In this document: positions 21,682-33,498 of the stretch, in pieces
Layout: the number at the start of each line of letters is the position of its first letter
How positions within the stretch are numbered: the stretch's first letter is position 1
Assembly: GCA_022606425.2 (NCBI GenBank)
Contig: JAHDVF020001512.1
Span: 186,001 to 250,000 of the forward strand
DNA length: 64,000 nucleotides
From: Lepidostoma basale
Taxonomy: Eukaryota > Arthropoda > Insecta > Trichoptera > Lepidostomatidae
Reading direction: 5' to 3'
Made by a program: the position numbers and the translations under genes
Notes under the pieces: generated by a model
The model's database searches: none
Told to the model about the DNA's origin: nothing
The model's input: only the letters and a program-made list of their open reading frames with translations

Positions 21682-21921
21682 AAAGGCCGTGCCACACTGT
21701 TTGAAACAAGCTCTCCACAAGGGTGACCTTGGTGGAATGTGGAGCCCCACATGCGGAATGCGTGTTTACAACGGTTTACAACACGCATACTATGCGCGTC
21801 CGTCCACAAAGGTTGTTGAAGGTCAAACGAATTTTGGTTTCAAACAAGTGTGTACACAGTTTTAAACCGCCGGTGGAGACCGATGTCGAGAGCTTGTTTA
21901 AAACAGTGTGGCACGGCTTTT
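21682..21921. mobile_element. MITE family H, intact copy
   Basis: A 240 bp element with 33 bp terminal inverted repeats (21682-21714 and 21889-21921) matching at 31 of 33 positions, beginning AAAGGCCGTGCCACAC. No open frame of interest. A target-site duplication is not obvious, so the superfamily is left open. Confidence 0.8.
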
Positions 21922-22795
21922 ACACTTACAACTGGGCAATATTTAATAATGAAACATTATAATCTTTTAAATAAGCGTTTTAATCAAAATCTGAACACTG
22001 ATTGGTTTTGGGTCGCTAGCAATCGATTGATTGTCTGTAATTTGACAGGTGGTTTTGATAGAATTATGATCGCTTGTCGGGATTTCCGTCAATCATTTTG
22101 ATAGATTTTTTTTCTAATTGTTTTGAACCGAACTTATTAATTTAACAAGACCCAAATTCAATTTTCCTCTTTATTCACTAAGTTGTTTGCCCTTTACAAT
22201 TTCACACTCTGTGAGAATTGTTTGCTTGGATTACATACAAAAATCCGTCGAGTTTTTTGTTCTCTTCTCAAAGTAAATATTAATTCTAATTTATTTTTTG
22301 GAATCGTGCCATCATTTTGATTGAAATTTCTTTAGAGATTTAGAAGGCTATCTTTATTCAATTTATTGCGTCCTGTATTTACATATATTATTCAAATCAT
22401 TGTGTAACTGTGCTGATTGTACCCACGAGTAAATTTAATTTTGATAGTAGGCATGCGTTTCATCTTTGACAGACAAACGCCCAAGTTGCTTTATTGCTGG
22501 AGTAAGATTTAGGGCTTAATAATATAATACAATAGAAGTTGGTTGGTCTGGGAACTTTATATCTTGTGATTATGTCTATATATGTAAAGACAAACGGATC
22601 CCTTCATAGTTAATAATGTATTAGATCTCTAATCCCAAGCTCCCGTATTATTTTAGAAAACAAGTATCTTATAACTGTTCTATTGTAGGGCATTATCCTC
22701 TCTGTATAGACCATAATATTCGTATATACTAATTGGTTATTATTTTGTTTCATTTCGATATGTAATAAAAATTTAATGACTGATATCGCAAGTAA
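21922..22795. other. AT-rich stretch with no gene seen
   Basis: No gene, shared repeat or splice-bounded exon identified. Confidence 0.4.
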
Positions 22796-22797
22796 AA

Positions 22798-22885
22798 TAC
22801 CACGTCTAAAGTAAAGATGGCAGTGCACAATTGTGTTTTTAAAACAATTCTGAAAATGAAATTGAAACATGGATCTGGATATATT
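22798..22885 (+). mobile_element. RTE LINE remnant, short
   Basis: KMAVHNCVF followed by a decayed GSEAW..-like stretch of the main family. Very short and old. Confidence 0.4.
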
Positions 22886-23044
22886 ATATAAGGATGAAAT
22901 TATAATAAATAGATTCATATCATAGAGTACTCGTGTACTCTTAGACAAGTTAGTCGTATTTAACTTCGATATAAATAGATAATGCAAAGCTAACGAAATA
23001 ATTATAAACCAAAAATAAAATAATCATTAATAAGGTTTTAATTC

Positions 23045-23258
23045 ATAAATATAATATAAAGAAAGTGCGATAAAAATGTAGAAAACCGAGGAAAACTTAT
23101 CAATCAAATTAATTGATTTCTCAGTATTAGAAGTCGGAAAAGTCTATGTTCTTGTATGAGTGTTTAGAAGGTTATAAAAGTGTGTCAGGATAGAAAAAGG
23201 TGGCCTTTTATCCTCTTTGCATTTACTCCTTTGGAAAAATGGCGTGATTGTTTGTCAA
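23045..23258 (+). mobile_element. RTE LINE remnant
   Basis: Degenerate plus-strand copy of the RKT..DQINQ to VCQDR..W segment, ending KWRD where GETA is expected, then TGATTGTTTG. Confidence 0.6.
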
Positions 23259-23331
23259 CAAATGAATATAATTTCAATAAAATTATTAATTGTATTATAT
23301 ATTTGTGTGTTAATTGGTCTTTTTTTTTCAG

Positions 23332-23412
23332 CGTATCGGGGTCACTCGATCTGAACGATTGCAACAAAGCTCGGCAGACCAGAGCACATGCGCGGAGGGT
23401 AATCGCCCACAG
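23332..23412 (+). CDS. Candidate internal exon of a host gene
   Basis: An 81 nt segment is preceded by a strong acceptor (GGTCTTTTTTTTTCAG ending at 23331) and followed by a strong donor (CAG|GTGAGA at 23413). It is much less AT-rich than its surroundings and open in two frames: one reads VSGSLDLNDCNKARQTRAHA... and the other RIGVTRSERLQQSSADQ.... Its length, 27 codons, keeps phase. It lies between LINE remnants, as expected for an exon within transposon-filled introns. I do not recognise the protein; it could also be a 5' non-coding exon. Confidence 0.5.
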
Positions 23413-23454
23413 GTGAGATCATGGCAATATTGCTACTTTGTATATTTCTAAGTG

Positions 23455-23865
23455 TTCACGAATGGTATTGAGACAGTCACAAAAAGTGCCAACAACCTGA
23501 GGGTCACACAGAGAGCCATGTTGGGTATTAGCTTGCGGGACAGTCAGGAATGAAGACTTACGAGCTAGAACAAAAGTCCCCGGCGTCATCAAGTTGGCCG
23601 CAACCGTTATGTGTGGCGTTGGGCATGACACTTTGCTCGTGACCCAGATGAAAAATGGACAAGGCGACTGCTGTGCTGGTGCCCGAGAACGGCAAAACGT
23701 GGAATTGGGCGCCCACAGTTGCATTGGCGCGACGATATCCGGAAGAGTGTGGGAAGTGCCTGAATGCGGATCGCTCAGGATAGAAGGGAGTGGAAAATAC
23801 GGAAGGAGGACTACGTCCATGAGTGGACGGCCACAACGTACTGAAGAAGAAGAATATGTATAAAC
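23455..23865 (+). mobile_element. LINE 3' end remnant, 'KWQWAGHIARQ' family
   Basis: Matches 10785-11215: TVTKSANNLRVTQRAMLGI-like opening, then R.RWALGMTLCS..-like and a final WK..DYVHEWTATTY segment ending GAAGAAGAAGAA. Frames are shifted at several points. Confidence 0.7.
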
Positions 23866-24034
23866 ATTATTTTATTCTGCTTTGCAGCTGCAGAACAAGC
23901 CATGCATATTGGTATCCATGTGGGTCTTGTTATTTCATGCAATTTCCTTGAATGGTTAAGTAGAAAGGATGGACCGCTCATTCTTTCATAAATAAATTTT
24001 CCCGAATTCAACATGGTCGATTTTTAATGTTTGA

Positions 24035-24290
24035 ATAATTTAGGCGTACAATATGCTTTAGGATTTCTTACTCCATTCACATCGTCAACATATATTTTCT
24101 TATACTTCAATTAGATTTCGTCGTTATACTTTAAAAAAAAATTCGCATGTATACACAATTTAAATGATATTTATATTATGATTTATTAGTTATTTACGAG
24201 TACGATTTCGTCAACCCTGCATTCTTATATCGGGATTCGTCTTTCTTTACCCAGTTCCATATTTCAATTCCACACTTTAAGATCGGTAGG
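24035..24290 (-). mobile_element. RTE LINE remnant, highly diverged
   Basis: Minus strand shows decayed 'VNDVNGVRNP' near 24060-24100 and a WNWVKKDESR-like stretch near 24230-24270. Confidence 0.5.
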
Positions 24291-25018
24291 GGATGGGTAT
24301 AATATATCGTATTACCTACTATTTATTTTAAATATCGTGCCTACATTCCTAGATTCGTTATTTATTTTCTCAATATGCCTTATTTATGTTTATTGTATGT
24401 TCTGTATCTATTATACACAATTTATGTATTTATGGTTTGATTTTGTGTTCATCTTATATTTTGTCAACCTTACATTTGTTCTGGTATACAGGTATACTCG
24501 TATGTACTAAAGAATCAGAACATCTGATTGTACTCGTATTACGATAGTATCGACCACCTTAGTGTATAGATATATGTTATGTGAAATTCATACCTGGTAC
24601 ACGCTCAAAGAGGTTTCAAATTAAAGCGGAAAACCACGCACGTGCCTCGTACACGTTTGAGATAATTTCACTGAAATTTAATATCATCGTAACTTTACGT
24701 TATTACTAGGTTCAATTTTTATTCACCCCACGGGCGCTTTTTTAAAAGCTCTCTCTCAAACGTCGCTTTTCATAACATACAAATTTGTCGATGTTCTCGA
24801 CGTGGAAATTCATAGAAAACCAATTTCATTGAAACGCTAACGAGTTTTGTTTTCTGTGTTGTGCGCTTTCATTTGAGAAATCTACGTAATCATAACGCGT
24901 TGAGCACGTGACGAATGTTCCCACACAAATAATTCAATTCGTAGCATAAATAAGTCGTTTTTCTTTTCATTTCGGTTTTCTGAAATTATTTTTTAATTCA
25001 TTTAACCATTACTCTGAA
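24291..25018. other. AT-rich stretch with no gene seen
   Basis: No gene seen. Two TACTCGTA octamers lie 36 bases apart (24495-24502 and 24531-24538). Confidence 0.4.
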
Positions 25019-25021
25019 ACA

Positions 25022-25072
25022 CAATCAAATGATTTTACTGAAATCTCTTGATGAAAGTTCATTTTAATTATT
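25022..25072 (+). mobile_element. Family B outer flank, solo
   Basis: 'ATCAAATGATTTTACTGAAA' followed by TCTCTTGATGAAAGTTCATTTTAA matches the family B flanks at 1679 and 18740 but is not followed by an arm. Confidence 0.6.
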
Positions 25073-25124
25073 GTTACACTGAATTTTTTTTTAAACATAC
25101 TCGTACCATCTACTTCTAACAGTG

Positions 25125-25430
25125 CCGTGTCAGGTCCCCTTGGCGTTGGCGATCACTGTAGCGAAAGTTCTCCCCGCAGTAATTTCCTGGTAAGTGTTTC
25201 TGAGAGTGGTTTCCCGTTACCTTCTCTAGGAATTTTCTGTTTGGGTTACCTTACTTTAGCTGGTGGGTTTCGATAGAAGATACACAATACGCCCTCTCCC
25301 TCTCTGCTATGATCCTGATGGTAAAGTTCACGAGAACCACTTTAGGACACTAAGGAATCGGACTTACTGGATGTCTTGCTGTTGTCACGGCATTATTTAG
25401 GTGCATACCTTCCAGTAGGGTATGTCCCAC
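25125..25430. repeat. Probable decayed repeat
   Basis: A coherent non-AT-rich block with a GGTTTCCCGTTACCTTCTC segment of the kind common in insect interspersed repeats. I see no second copy here and no frame longer than about 40 codons, so the class is unknown. Confidence 0.35.
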
Positions 25431-26200
25431 CGTAGCGCTTCCAATCATTCGAATCCCAAAACATACCAAGGTCCTAGAATAAATATAAAATATATTAACT
25501 ATTTTTTAAATACTTTTTCAACTTACGTTTTAACATTATTACATCATTACATTAATCTTTTCAATTATGACTCACTTATTTTATCATATAATATAAATGA
25601 CAAATAAATATTGACTAGTGAGGGGGCGGGTGTGGTATTGCGCAACAGTACTCTTGTATTGAAAAGTAAACAGTAATTAAGTTATTTATATACAATTGTT
25701 CGCTGACATCCCTTCCTCCGTAATTTACTATTATTGCGTGTTGCTAGTTTTCCGTTACATATGGAAATAGCCTTCGCTGATATTTTTAGATCGAATCGAT
25801 ACTATGCGGGGAAACGGTGGTGCACCGAGAATTTTCAATCCGAATTTGCGAGGGGGGGGTCGCAGTATTCTATGAACGTGAATGCACAAATTTATACGTC
25901 TCTTCATTCTTTCGGGGATATTTCGAGCTCAACTGTTATGGACGAAATAAAATGAACTTGAAATACCAATGTTCATATTCACATTTGTTTAAATTATTCC
26001 ATTTTTCATTTAATACATGTTTAATATCACAAAGTATTTATAAAAAACAATTTAATATGATTTTTTCCCTAATATTTTACGACCATAAACGTTGCTCAAA
26101 ATTGTCAGAGAAAAAGACACTCATCATGTGAACGACATTTAATATTTGATTGTGCCTCGTTCTCCTCGGTCTTTCTCTATTTCTTTTTTGTTTATACATT
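25431..26200. other. AT-rich stretch with no gene seen
   Basis: No gene called. Overlapping frames at 25734-26131 lack domains or splice support. Confidence 0.4.
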
Positions 26201-26207
26201 CTTTATG

Positions 26208-26313
26208 TGCATGTTACGTTGTATGAATGTGGAGGAAGCAAGAGAGGTATGTCGGTCCACCGTCTCTGCCTACCCCTCCGGGGAAATGGCGTAATGGTTA
26301 GTTAGTACGTTAG
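26208..26313 (+). mobile_element. RTE LINE 3' terminal remnant
   Basis: RCMNVEEAREVC, then an abrupt join to STVSAYPSGEMA*-like sequence and a TTAGTTAGTA tail; about 25 bases between 'QDR' and 'WRS' are deleted. Confidence 0.7.
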
Positions 26314-26597
26314 TTTTTTATCATTCTTTCCATGTGTCTGAACCTTAATAACCCTTTCATTGTTTTGTTCATAACCATCTCAATGACTTACATTATTTGT
26401 TCATTACATTTTCCACTCCATTCACTACTTATATTTGTGATTGTCATTATCATGTACAAATTTATCACATATTCTTCTAAGAGATCTTATTTCAACTGCA
26501 TTTACTCTACCTTCATCCTTGTTTTGCCATTTCCATGCTTCACTTCCATGCATGAGAATCGGTACAATTACACCATTTTGCACTAGCATCTAATCTT
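26314..26597 (-). mobile_element. RTE LINE remnant in opposite orientation
   Basis: Directly abuts the plus-strand remnant at 26208-26313. The minus strand runs from MVLVPILMHGSEAWKWQNKDE through IRSLRRICDK-like to an FRHMERMIK-like end, with stops. The two remnants are tail-to-tail. Confidence 0.75.
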
Positions 26598-28094
26598 TTT
26601 TGTAAATCTTGTGCAAAGTTTTGAAATGTTGTATAATCTCGAATTAAATTAATATTAACCACCCCACCTTTGGGTTATTTTCCGAGAGACATGCAAAAAA
26701 GCAGGTTTTTTATTAATGAAATTTAATTATATATTAATATTATTATTTTAAATAACGAAACGTCAAATACTCGGCCGCACACTTCGCCTGCCCCTTGTAA
26801 AACTATCATATTTATGAAGACTTGTACTCGAGTGTTGTTGGCACACGCGCGTATCCCTAACAGTTTGTACATTTTAGGTACATTCCTTTTTCTGAAGCGC
26901 GTACGTGATACGGGATAGCCAGTGAACGTATCACGTACGTTCAAATACGTAGGGTGGTTAAAATACATTATTTGACATCCCCTTTGATGTCGTGTTCCTT
27001 CTACGAATATATTGACCTTCCCACGTGCGCTGCCCCGGGCCTAGCGCTCAACCCTCTGGCATTTCGTGTCCGGACCGTTCAAATTGTCATTTCATATTAA
27101 ATATTTGAGCACTCGTAAAATTTACGTTTATTGTGACATTGCGAGATCCGTTTTTCATTATGCTTTTATTTTTAGACTCTATTTTAGTTAATGCGTCGCC
27201 CGCGATCCTCAATTTATTATTCACGATTTTATGGGCATGTCATTACTAAATAATGTTCTAAGTGATCTTACTAATCGATCTACTTAGTTTTGGCGGCTAA
27301 ACAACACCAGAGATATTTGATAATGCCTTCCTGACTTGATTCGCGTTTTATCATTTCAACTGAAAAAAAATAAGTATTTAAAATTAAAAACTGTGTGTAA
27401 ACAGGTTGATTATCACAACATGAACGAAAAGTATCTCCTGAGATAGACGAAAGTTCTATAATTTCTTTCCCTTGTACATAAGTTTCATGGTATAAATAAA
27501 TTTATTTATGTGTGTATATAATATAATAATTTATCTTCACATTGGATTGAATTATTTTTCTTCTCTTTTCAATCCCATAATTGCGTGTGTTCATAAAAAA
27601 TTTATGTTTCTGAAAAAATATTCCAGAAGCGAAGTATTTCCACTGGGTTTAGGGTACGTCCCTCCTGACCTTGCTCGTCTGCAAATATTTTACTCGAACA
27701 TGGATTATTTGGAGTTCCTTTTGATGTCCAAATATTTCAATGTGTCCATTTGTAGTCATATACAAAAATACTATTTTGGCATTTGATTTCACAATGCTCT
27801 CATGCCAATTCTCATTTAAGTGTGTAGATAAGTATTACTATTTTTTTAAGAAGTATTTTTGTTTATATTGCGAATCCCTTGTAAAAAAATATTTATATAC
27901 GAATTAGCCTATTTATTCAACTCTTTTTATTTTGTTTATTTCTCATGAGACTCTTTGCTTTTCGATCATGTTTAATACGAAAGAATCCTAGTATATCATC
28001 GAAGATAATTAGTATAAGTCGAAGCTTTCTTTCCATCATGACGATTTATACAAGTAAAATATTTTTTTACATACCTCTCTCAATTGCTGGTGTT
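26598..28094. other. AT-rich region with no gene seen
   Basis: Contains a short perfect hairpin at 26900-26939 but no recognisable gene or shared repeat. A GC-richer patch near 27020-27070 has no open frame of note. Confidence 0.4.
26900..26939. repeat. 13 bp perfect inverted repeat
   Basis: CGTACGTGATACG (26900-26912) and its exact reverse complement (26927-26939) are separated by 14 nt. Could form a hairpin or bind a dimeric factor; too short to interpret. Confidence 0.7.
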
Positions 28095-28400
28095 TTAACC
28101 CATCTGTCTATAGATGGAGAAATATAGGGCGGGGGGCGGCGGCGGCGACCCAGTTCCCGCCCGGCGATCGATCCGCCTTTCCGCCCCACCCCGCCTAGAG
28201 CAGCCTCTACGCTGTATTCCGTTGGGCCTGAGCATCGTCTCACTTTGACCCAGAAACCCGAAATTTTGATGAACAATTTCATTGATGTTGTCCTCGTCGG
28301 ATACTCGATATCGTTCGAGTGTCCAATATCTAAATTTGTGTTGGCGTCTTACTTCATTTTCCCTACAGTTCGTGGCTTTCATCATACCACTTATTGCCAA
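28095..28400 (-). CDS. Hypothetical open frame over a GC-rich island
   Basis: About 101 codons are open on the minus strand, with a charged middle (KFRYWTLERYRVSDEDNINE) and an Arg-rich end caused by the GC-rich patch 28124-28210. A possible acceptor (CTGTAG|G) lies near its 5' end. I do not recognise a domain. It may be part of an old repeat ORF or chance; low support. Confidence 0.2.
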   Translation of the reverse strand: MAISGMMKATNCRENEVRRQHKFRYWTLERYRVSDEDNINEIVHQNFGFLGQSETMLRPNGIQRRGCSRRGGAERRIDRRAGTGSPPPPPALYFSIYRQMG

Positions 28401-29335
28401 TAGATGGGGTTGGGTAAAAGTTTCTGTCAGTTTCGGAATCTTGTGGAAAACTTAAGTTGATTACATCACTTTTGGTCTTACTTACATCTCAACTTCTCTT
28501 TTACCTTTAAAGATGTGCACTCTATGACATAAATTGGTTTATATTTGATATCACTTGATTCTTTTACTGCACTTTATTATATATTTTTTTTACTACCAAA
28601 CGGTTTTATATACCATCATAACTCCATCGTCAAGTTCATCCAAACATACGATATATCAAGGTTTTTTTCTCGTTCATTTTAAACTCATTTTAAACTCAAA
28701 TCATGTCACAAATTCAGTACATGATAAAGATTATAATATTAAAATAATAAAAAATTGTATAGTTATTTTTATTAGCATATATTCGCATTTACTAAATTAC
28801 GTTATTCAAATAAATTAAACATATATTAAGCTGATAAAAAATCAGTAAACATAACATTTTTGGTATGTTCCTTTTACATTGAAAATCCCAATTAAATAAT
28901 GATTATTCCTTCATAAAAAACTTTAAAAAAAAATGCATTAAGTATACAGCTTATAAATAATGTTTGCTATTAAACTGTTACCTTAAAAACATTAAAAGTC
29001 TGTGTGATAAAAAAAAACAATTGAAGAAAACACTTTTTGTTAATATTTTCTTAATTTATTTAAACAGACATTTATCTAATGGCCGACCACCAAAGTGCTT
29101 AAAAATGTTAAGTATAGTTGGAAGTCTAGTTATTTTATTACGGCATATAGTAAACAACGTATACTTCATATTTTGGAATTTGTTTTGTCAAAAAATATAT
29201 TTCATTATTTTTTATTAAGTAACAGAAATTCTCTGAGATCCTTGGAAAAGCCTATATAATAATATCTCCATTAAACTTCCATAAACAATTTAAACGCATG
29301 ATTTGTTTCGCTCGTGATCCCTTATAAATACAGAA
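28401..29335. other. AT-rich stretch with no gene seen
   Basis: No gene or repeat recognised. Confidence 0.45.
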
Positions 29336-29339
29336 CGTT

Positions 29340-29560
29340 CCTCGAATCACCTCGAGCTCGTCTGTTCCGAGAAAAAAATGAAGCCCGACGGAAGCTTAAC
29401 GACTTCTCGAGCTTGAATATTTCCAATAATGACGGGAGATGAGATGAAGTCCGGGGCGGCCACCCCGGAGATGTGCGGCCGTGGGTAGGGCGGGGCGGCG
29501 GCGAAACAGGTGGTCGTCTCGAGAGCCGCCTCACCCCTCTCACCCACACCCATATAGAAG
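29340..29560. other. GC-rich island
   Basis: GC-rich patch with CTCGAG and CGGGG words, open on both strands only because stop codons are rare at this composition. No splice signals. A regulatory element or decayed promoter is possible. Confidence 0.35.
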
Positions 29561-29949
29561 AGCCAATTTGCTCGAGTATATCCTCGATTATGCAGGTAAC
29601 TACGCGATTGTTGTACAAATAAACGGATTTATTGCCCACTTTTTAGGTCTGTTTTATTTTAAAAATATATATATATTTTCGATACAGATTTTATTAAAGT
29701 TTTTTTTATTATTCGTATTACTTTAGTTGTTAATGTGTGTTGTTATTTTGACTCTTCTCCATGTGACAAATTGATAATTTGTATGTAACTTATGTATCGA
29801 TCATGACTTAAGGGATCAAATACAAATTTTAACAAAAAATTTTAATTTATATATTTAACCAAACCGATATTACAAATATGGAAACAATTTAGGGCAAGGC
29901 CGAATGCAATACGGATACCACAATTACAAAAAACGCGCTTAGAGCGTCA

Positions 29950-30310
29950 GAAATGAAGAGAGCCTGTCAGAGACGAGTAAGTGTCAGAAAAGAAGAGAAA
30001 TGAGAATGAGACACACAGAATATCTGCCAAGACAGAATAATAAATTTTAGAATAAGAGAAATATGAGTGTGTGAGTCAAATATGTCGTAATGTTGGGGAG
30101 GCAAAGGAAACGTTATTGGTATCCGCACGTGAGAAGAATTGATCCATCTAGACTCCCTCTCATTGTGTTGCACGGCCATTCCAAAGGTAGACGAGCCCCC
30201 GAGCAGACCACCAAAAAGATTAATCCAGAGCTGGGTATCGGCTTCGCAGCAGGCCAATCCCTCTAAAGAAACGGTTCACAAGTTCTATACTTAGAAGAAG
30301 AAGAAAAATC
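29950..30310 (+). mobile_element. LINE 3' end remnant, 'HGHSKGRRAP' family
   Basis: Contains LHGHSKGRRAPKQTTKKINP and a short final segment with stops, ending AGAAGAAGAAG. The minus-strand blocks at 53150-53500 and 63195-63500 belong to the same family (shared 'CACAATG.GAG.GAGTCTAG' region). Confidence 0.65.
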
Positions 30311-30544
30311 TTGCATGTAAGTTTTAGGAACGTCCAAATATATTTTTCTGTTATTGCATTACTTTTACCATATGACGTTAGAATTATGATCAAGATTACT
30401 AAGGTTATTCTGGCACAATGATAGGATGAAGAAGTTAAGACGAACAATGTGAATGGAAAGGAGTTGTGGATTACATTATTACAGGCTAAATCGTACAATT
30501 TTCGTGCGTGAATGATTCACTATATGAATGTGGAAACCAGAAAA

Positions 30545-30715
30545 GTAACTAACTAACTAACCATCACGCCGTCTCCTCGAAGGGGTAGGCAGAAAGAATG
30601 GACTGCCACACTTCTTTCCTGACATATTTCTCTCGCTTCCTCAACATTCATACATCGTGTCATGCACGCGCGTCGATTTCTCTGACTCCTCACATAGCCG
30701 ACATTCAATATAATA
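30545..30715 (-). mobile_element. RTE LINE 3' fragment, (TTAG)n subfamily
   Basis: Minus strand from the (TTAG)n tail through PFEETA*, VCQE-like, MNVEEAREI and MTRCMN to HVRSQRN; 5' end at about 30715. Confidence 0.85.
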
Positions 30716-31572
30716 CCAGAAAAGTATGTTAAGATTAAATAGTTTAGCGGTCAAGTCTCTCTTAATATAATTATTCGTACACATCGTATGGTCCTAAGAA
30801 AGATGTGTTTTAAACTATTTTTTGTCGAAAGTTTTAAAATCTCAATAGGGTCCAATTTTTTAAATCTAATTATGAATTTAGAATGTTTGGGTTAAATTAA
30901 AAATGAGAACGAACAGCTGTTTACATAATCGTTATTAAAATAATTAATTGTTTCTCATTATTTTAATTTTAATGTACCTCCATTTAAATGTACGTCGTAA
31001 ATATATTATTATTATCTAGGAAAACGTCGTTTGTGGTCATATGAAGGCATTTTTTTAAACTTGTGCGGTTAAGTCGGTCGGTCTTGTATCGAGTTGATCG
31101 ACGAATAGAGACAAGCTTCGTATTACAAGCATGTAACACAGTTAGATGCACGTTTTTAATTTATAATTAGTTTATTGTAATGTATAATTACTGTCCCAAG
31201 GTTCCACGTGACCAGTGTATAACCGTCTGTAAATTGATATTGCCATATTAATAACGTATTTACGTAGTTGATTCACGTGGCAGTGTACGCAAATCTCGGA
31301 AGGACTTACATATCTCTCTGTATCTCCCACCGTTGTGATTTCTGTGCAAATTGTTTAATGGGTTTAGAACGTAACAATATTCGTCGCTGAATGATAATAA
31401 ACAAATAAACACGTAATTATCTGGTTAATCCATAAAATAAAACAAAAGAACTTTGTTTTAGTTTAAATCCAAATCATGGTGGATTAAAAATGTTCGAATT
31501 TTGAGTATATGCTGAATATAACCGAAAAAGTAAACTTTTTAATAGTTTTAAAATATAAAATTAAACATATTT
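30716..31572. other. AT-rich stretch with no gene seen
   Basis: No gene or shared repeat recognised. Confidence 0.4.
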
Positions 31573-31720
31573 TTTTCTTTGTATTAACCACTTTATTTTG
31601 AATAAGTTAGGCCAACCGGTTTCACTCTGTGGCGAGCTTCTTCAGGGCTATACACAAACTGTTTGTGTATAGCCAACTCAAAATTAAGGGGTTAATACAA
31701 TGAAAATGAAGCGTTTGATT
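31573..31720. mobile_element. Palindromic Penelope-like element, family D
   Basis: Left arm 'TTTGTATTAACCACTTTATT' and right arm ending 'AATTAAGGGGTTAATACAAT' are inverted. At their junction a 14 bp perfect palindrome (GGCTATACACAAAC and its complement, 31646-31674) marks the fold. Confidence 0.6.
31610..31645 (-). ncRNA. Hammerhead-like core, family D
   Basis: Minus strand: CTGAAGA (matches CUGANGA), one extra A, stem II GCTC/GAGT around GCCACA, GAAA, then the palindrome ACCGGT and T as the position before cleavage, followed by GGCC that can pair with GCC just before the core (stem I). The NUH rule is met by GUU. Structure is conserved although stem II sequence is unlike families B and C. 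Confidence 0.45.
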
Positions 31721-32005
31721 TTATTTATAAATATCTCAAACCACCAAGTAATGGCTTAGTATCAAAGATTTTAATATATGTTGCTAACATTTTGCTAACC
31801 ACGCATTGGTTATAATAACAGCAATCTATTGAATGTTTACGTCAATTGTGAAATAAGTAAGTTTCTGAGAGTATATACTGTCAATATAGGGTGAAAGTAA
31901 AAATATGAAGTTATTTCAAACCTCACCATAAGAGAAAAAGAGACTTCAGCATTATCTAACTTAAAATTCATGATTCCTTCGCCCTGTATTTACTATATTA
32001 TTATT

Positions 32006-32260
32006 ATTATTTTGTTGAATCTCACTTTAAATCATTACAACGCGAGCCAAATCAATATAAAGGGTATATGGTAGCTATCATATTGATTCTCGTGACATGT
32101 GATAGGTAGCTAATCTCTCGCCTTTTTATTGTCACGTGAATTCTACACCATACATTGGTGACAATCACACTACCATTACCATCGAACCTGGGACATTCGG
32201 TGTGGCAGTTAAAACAATCGTCACTCTGGCACGAAGGTCGCCGTAAGTTAGTAATGTTTT
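32006..32260 (-). mobile_element. tRNA-related SINE, family 1
   Basis: Minus-strand copy with B box GGTTCGATGGT (complement at 32178-32188), the ACGTGACAATAAAAAGGCGA body, and a (AAT)n end at 32006-32030. Slightly longer at the head than the copy at 3126. Confidence 0.75.
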
Positions 32261-33104
32261 GTATTGCCCTATACATTTAATTTGGCTTACACCAAGTCAG
32301 AGTGTAAGCACGGCACACATTTTTTCATTAACATAATCTGTGTAATGTCAACGTACGGCATGAGTAAACGTGGCCATGAATATTTTTACATATTTTTTAT
32401 AACTGGATTTTATAATATAGTCGTTTGTATTCAAACACCGCATATACTACACATTAAAAACATGCCGAATCACACGAATACCTAGCCGGCGTCCACCATG
32501 CTGTTCGCCAAAATACTAAACTCGAACTTGTGGATTTCATTACGGGGTATAGGAAAAGTCAAATGTTTTGTTTGTGTATACAATTATTTTGCCATTATAA
32601 CTAGGGCTCGGATTTATATTAGCTAAAAAGTTACACTCTGAGAATTCCGTCATCTTGGAGGGTATCCATCTTTATGTTCCGGATGGTTATCTTCTACAGC
32701 GTCAGGACATACTGTTTTATCTCCCAACATGCAGAAACAACATGCCTCTGATGATGCCGGTGGGGAGAGCAATTAAATTGCTGAACATCATCGCTTCAGA
32801 GATCGACGTCTTTCATATAAGTGAAAGTACATTCAGAAGACAAATACTCATGATTTTAGAGAGTATCGCCTTCCTAAATTCAAACCATCTCTCATACGTT
32901 CTTGGTAATATATTATATTTGATCTGTTCTCAATTAAACTGTAATTTATGTTTGTAATATCTTTTGAAAAAATAAACTGATTCGATTTAAAAGTCTGGAA
33001 GACTAGATCTTTATTCATACTGTGCATACTATCGTGTAATCAGCGGCCATCCTCTATCTACCTCGCATGGAGTCTTAGATTATATTACATTTTGAATGTA
33101 TAAA
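32261..33104. other. Unassigned sequence
   Basis: A frame of about 100 codons at 32655-32957 (MEGIHLYVPDGYLLQRQD...) is the only item of note; it has no domain or splice support that I recognise and is not called as a gene. Confidence 0.35.
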
Positions 33105-33395
33105 AATACTTGTAGACAAATACTGGATTTTACCCGTTGCGGGTTAATCATTTTTAAGGATTTATTGTATATCAATAGAGACGAAGATGTTAATTGTTTT
33201 TTTTTTAAACAGAATATGGTGGTCGAGGCGTTTACAGGACTTATGACCTGTCATTGGTTGGGTTAAGCGATCGCTTTATGTTAACAACATTCCCCATTCC
33301 ACCCTTCTGTTTCCAAAAAAAAAACAATTTACATCTTCGTCTCTATTGGGATACAATTAATCCTTAAAAATCCAGTATTTGTCTACAAGTATTTG
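33105..33395. mobile_element. MITE family G, internally deleted copy
   Basis: Inverted ends 'ACTTGTAGACAAATACTGGA' (33109) and its complement (ending about 33392), with inverted 'CAATAGAGACGAAGATG' and 'CATCTTCGTCTCTATTGGG' inside. One central block holds GGTTGGGTTAAGCGATCGC. This hairpin-like layout defines the element's ends. Confidence 0.65.
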
Positions 33396-33498
33396 TATAC
33401 ATTCAAAATGTTGTATAAAAACTGGTCCAAGTTAAAAAGCATAAAAATTGGAGAGCCATCTCCAGGCGTTATCTAGCAATGTATGATAATTGTATAGC
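33396..33498 (-). mobile_element. MITE family G, copy 2, left part
   Basis: 'AAAACTGGTCCAAGTTAAAA' and the block CCAGGCGTTATCTAGCAATG match copy 1 in reverse. The element is interrupted after 33498 by an RTE insertion and resumes at 34805. Confidence 0.65.

Noticed and set aside
32655..32957. A 100-codon frame with a plausible amino acid mix
   Set aside because: No domain, no splice sites, no conservation evidence available from sequence alone.
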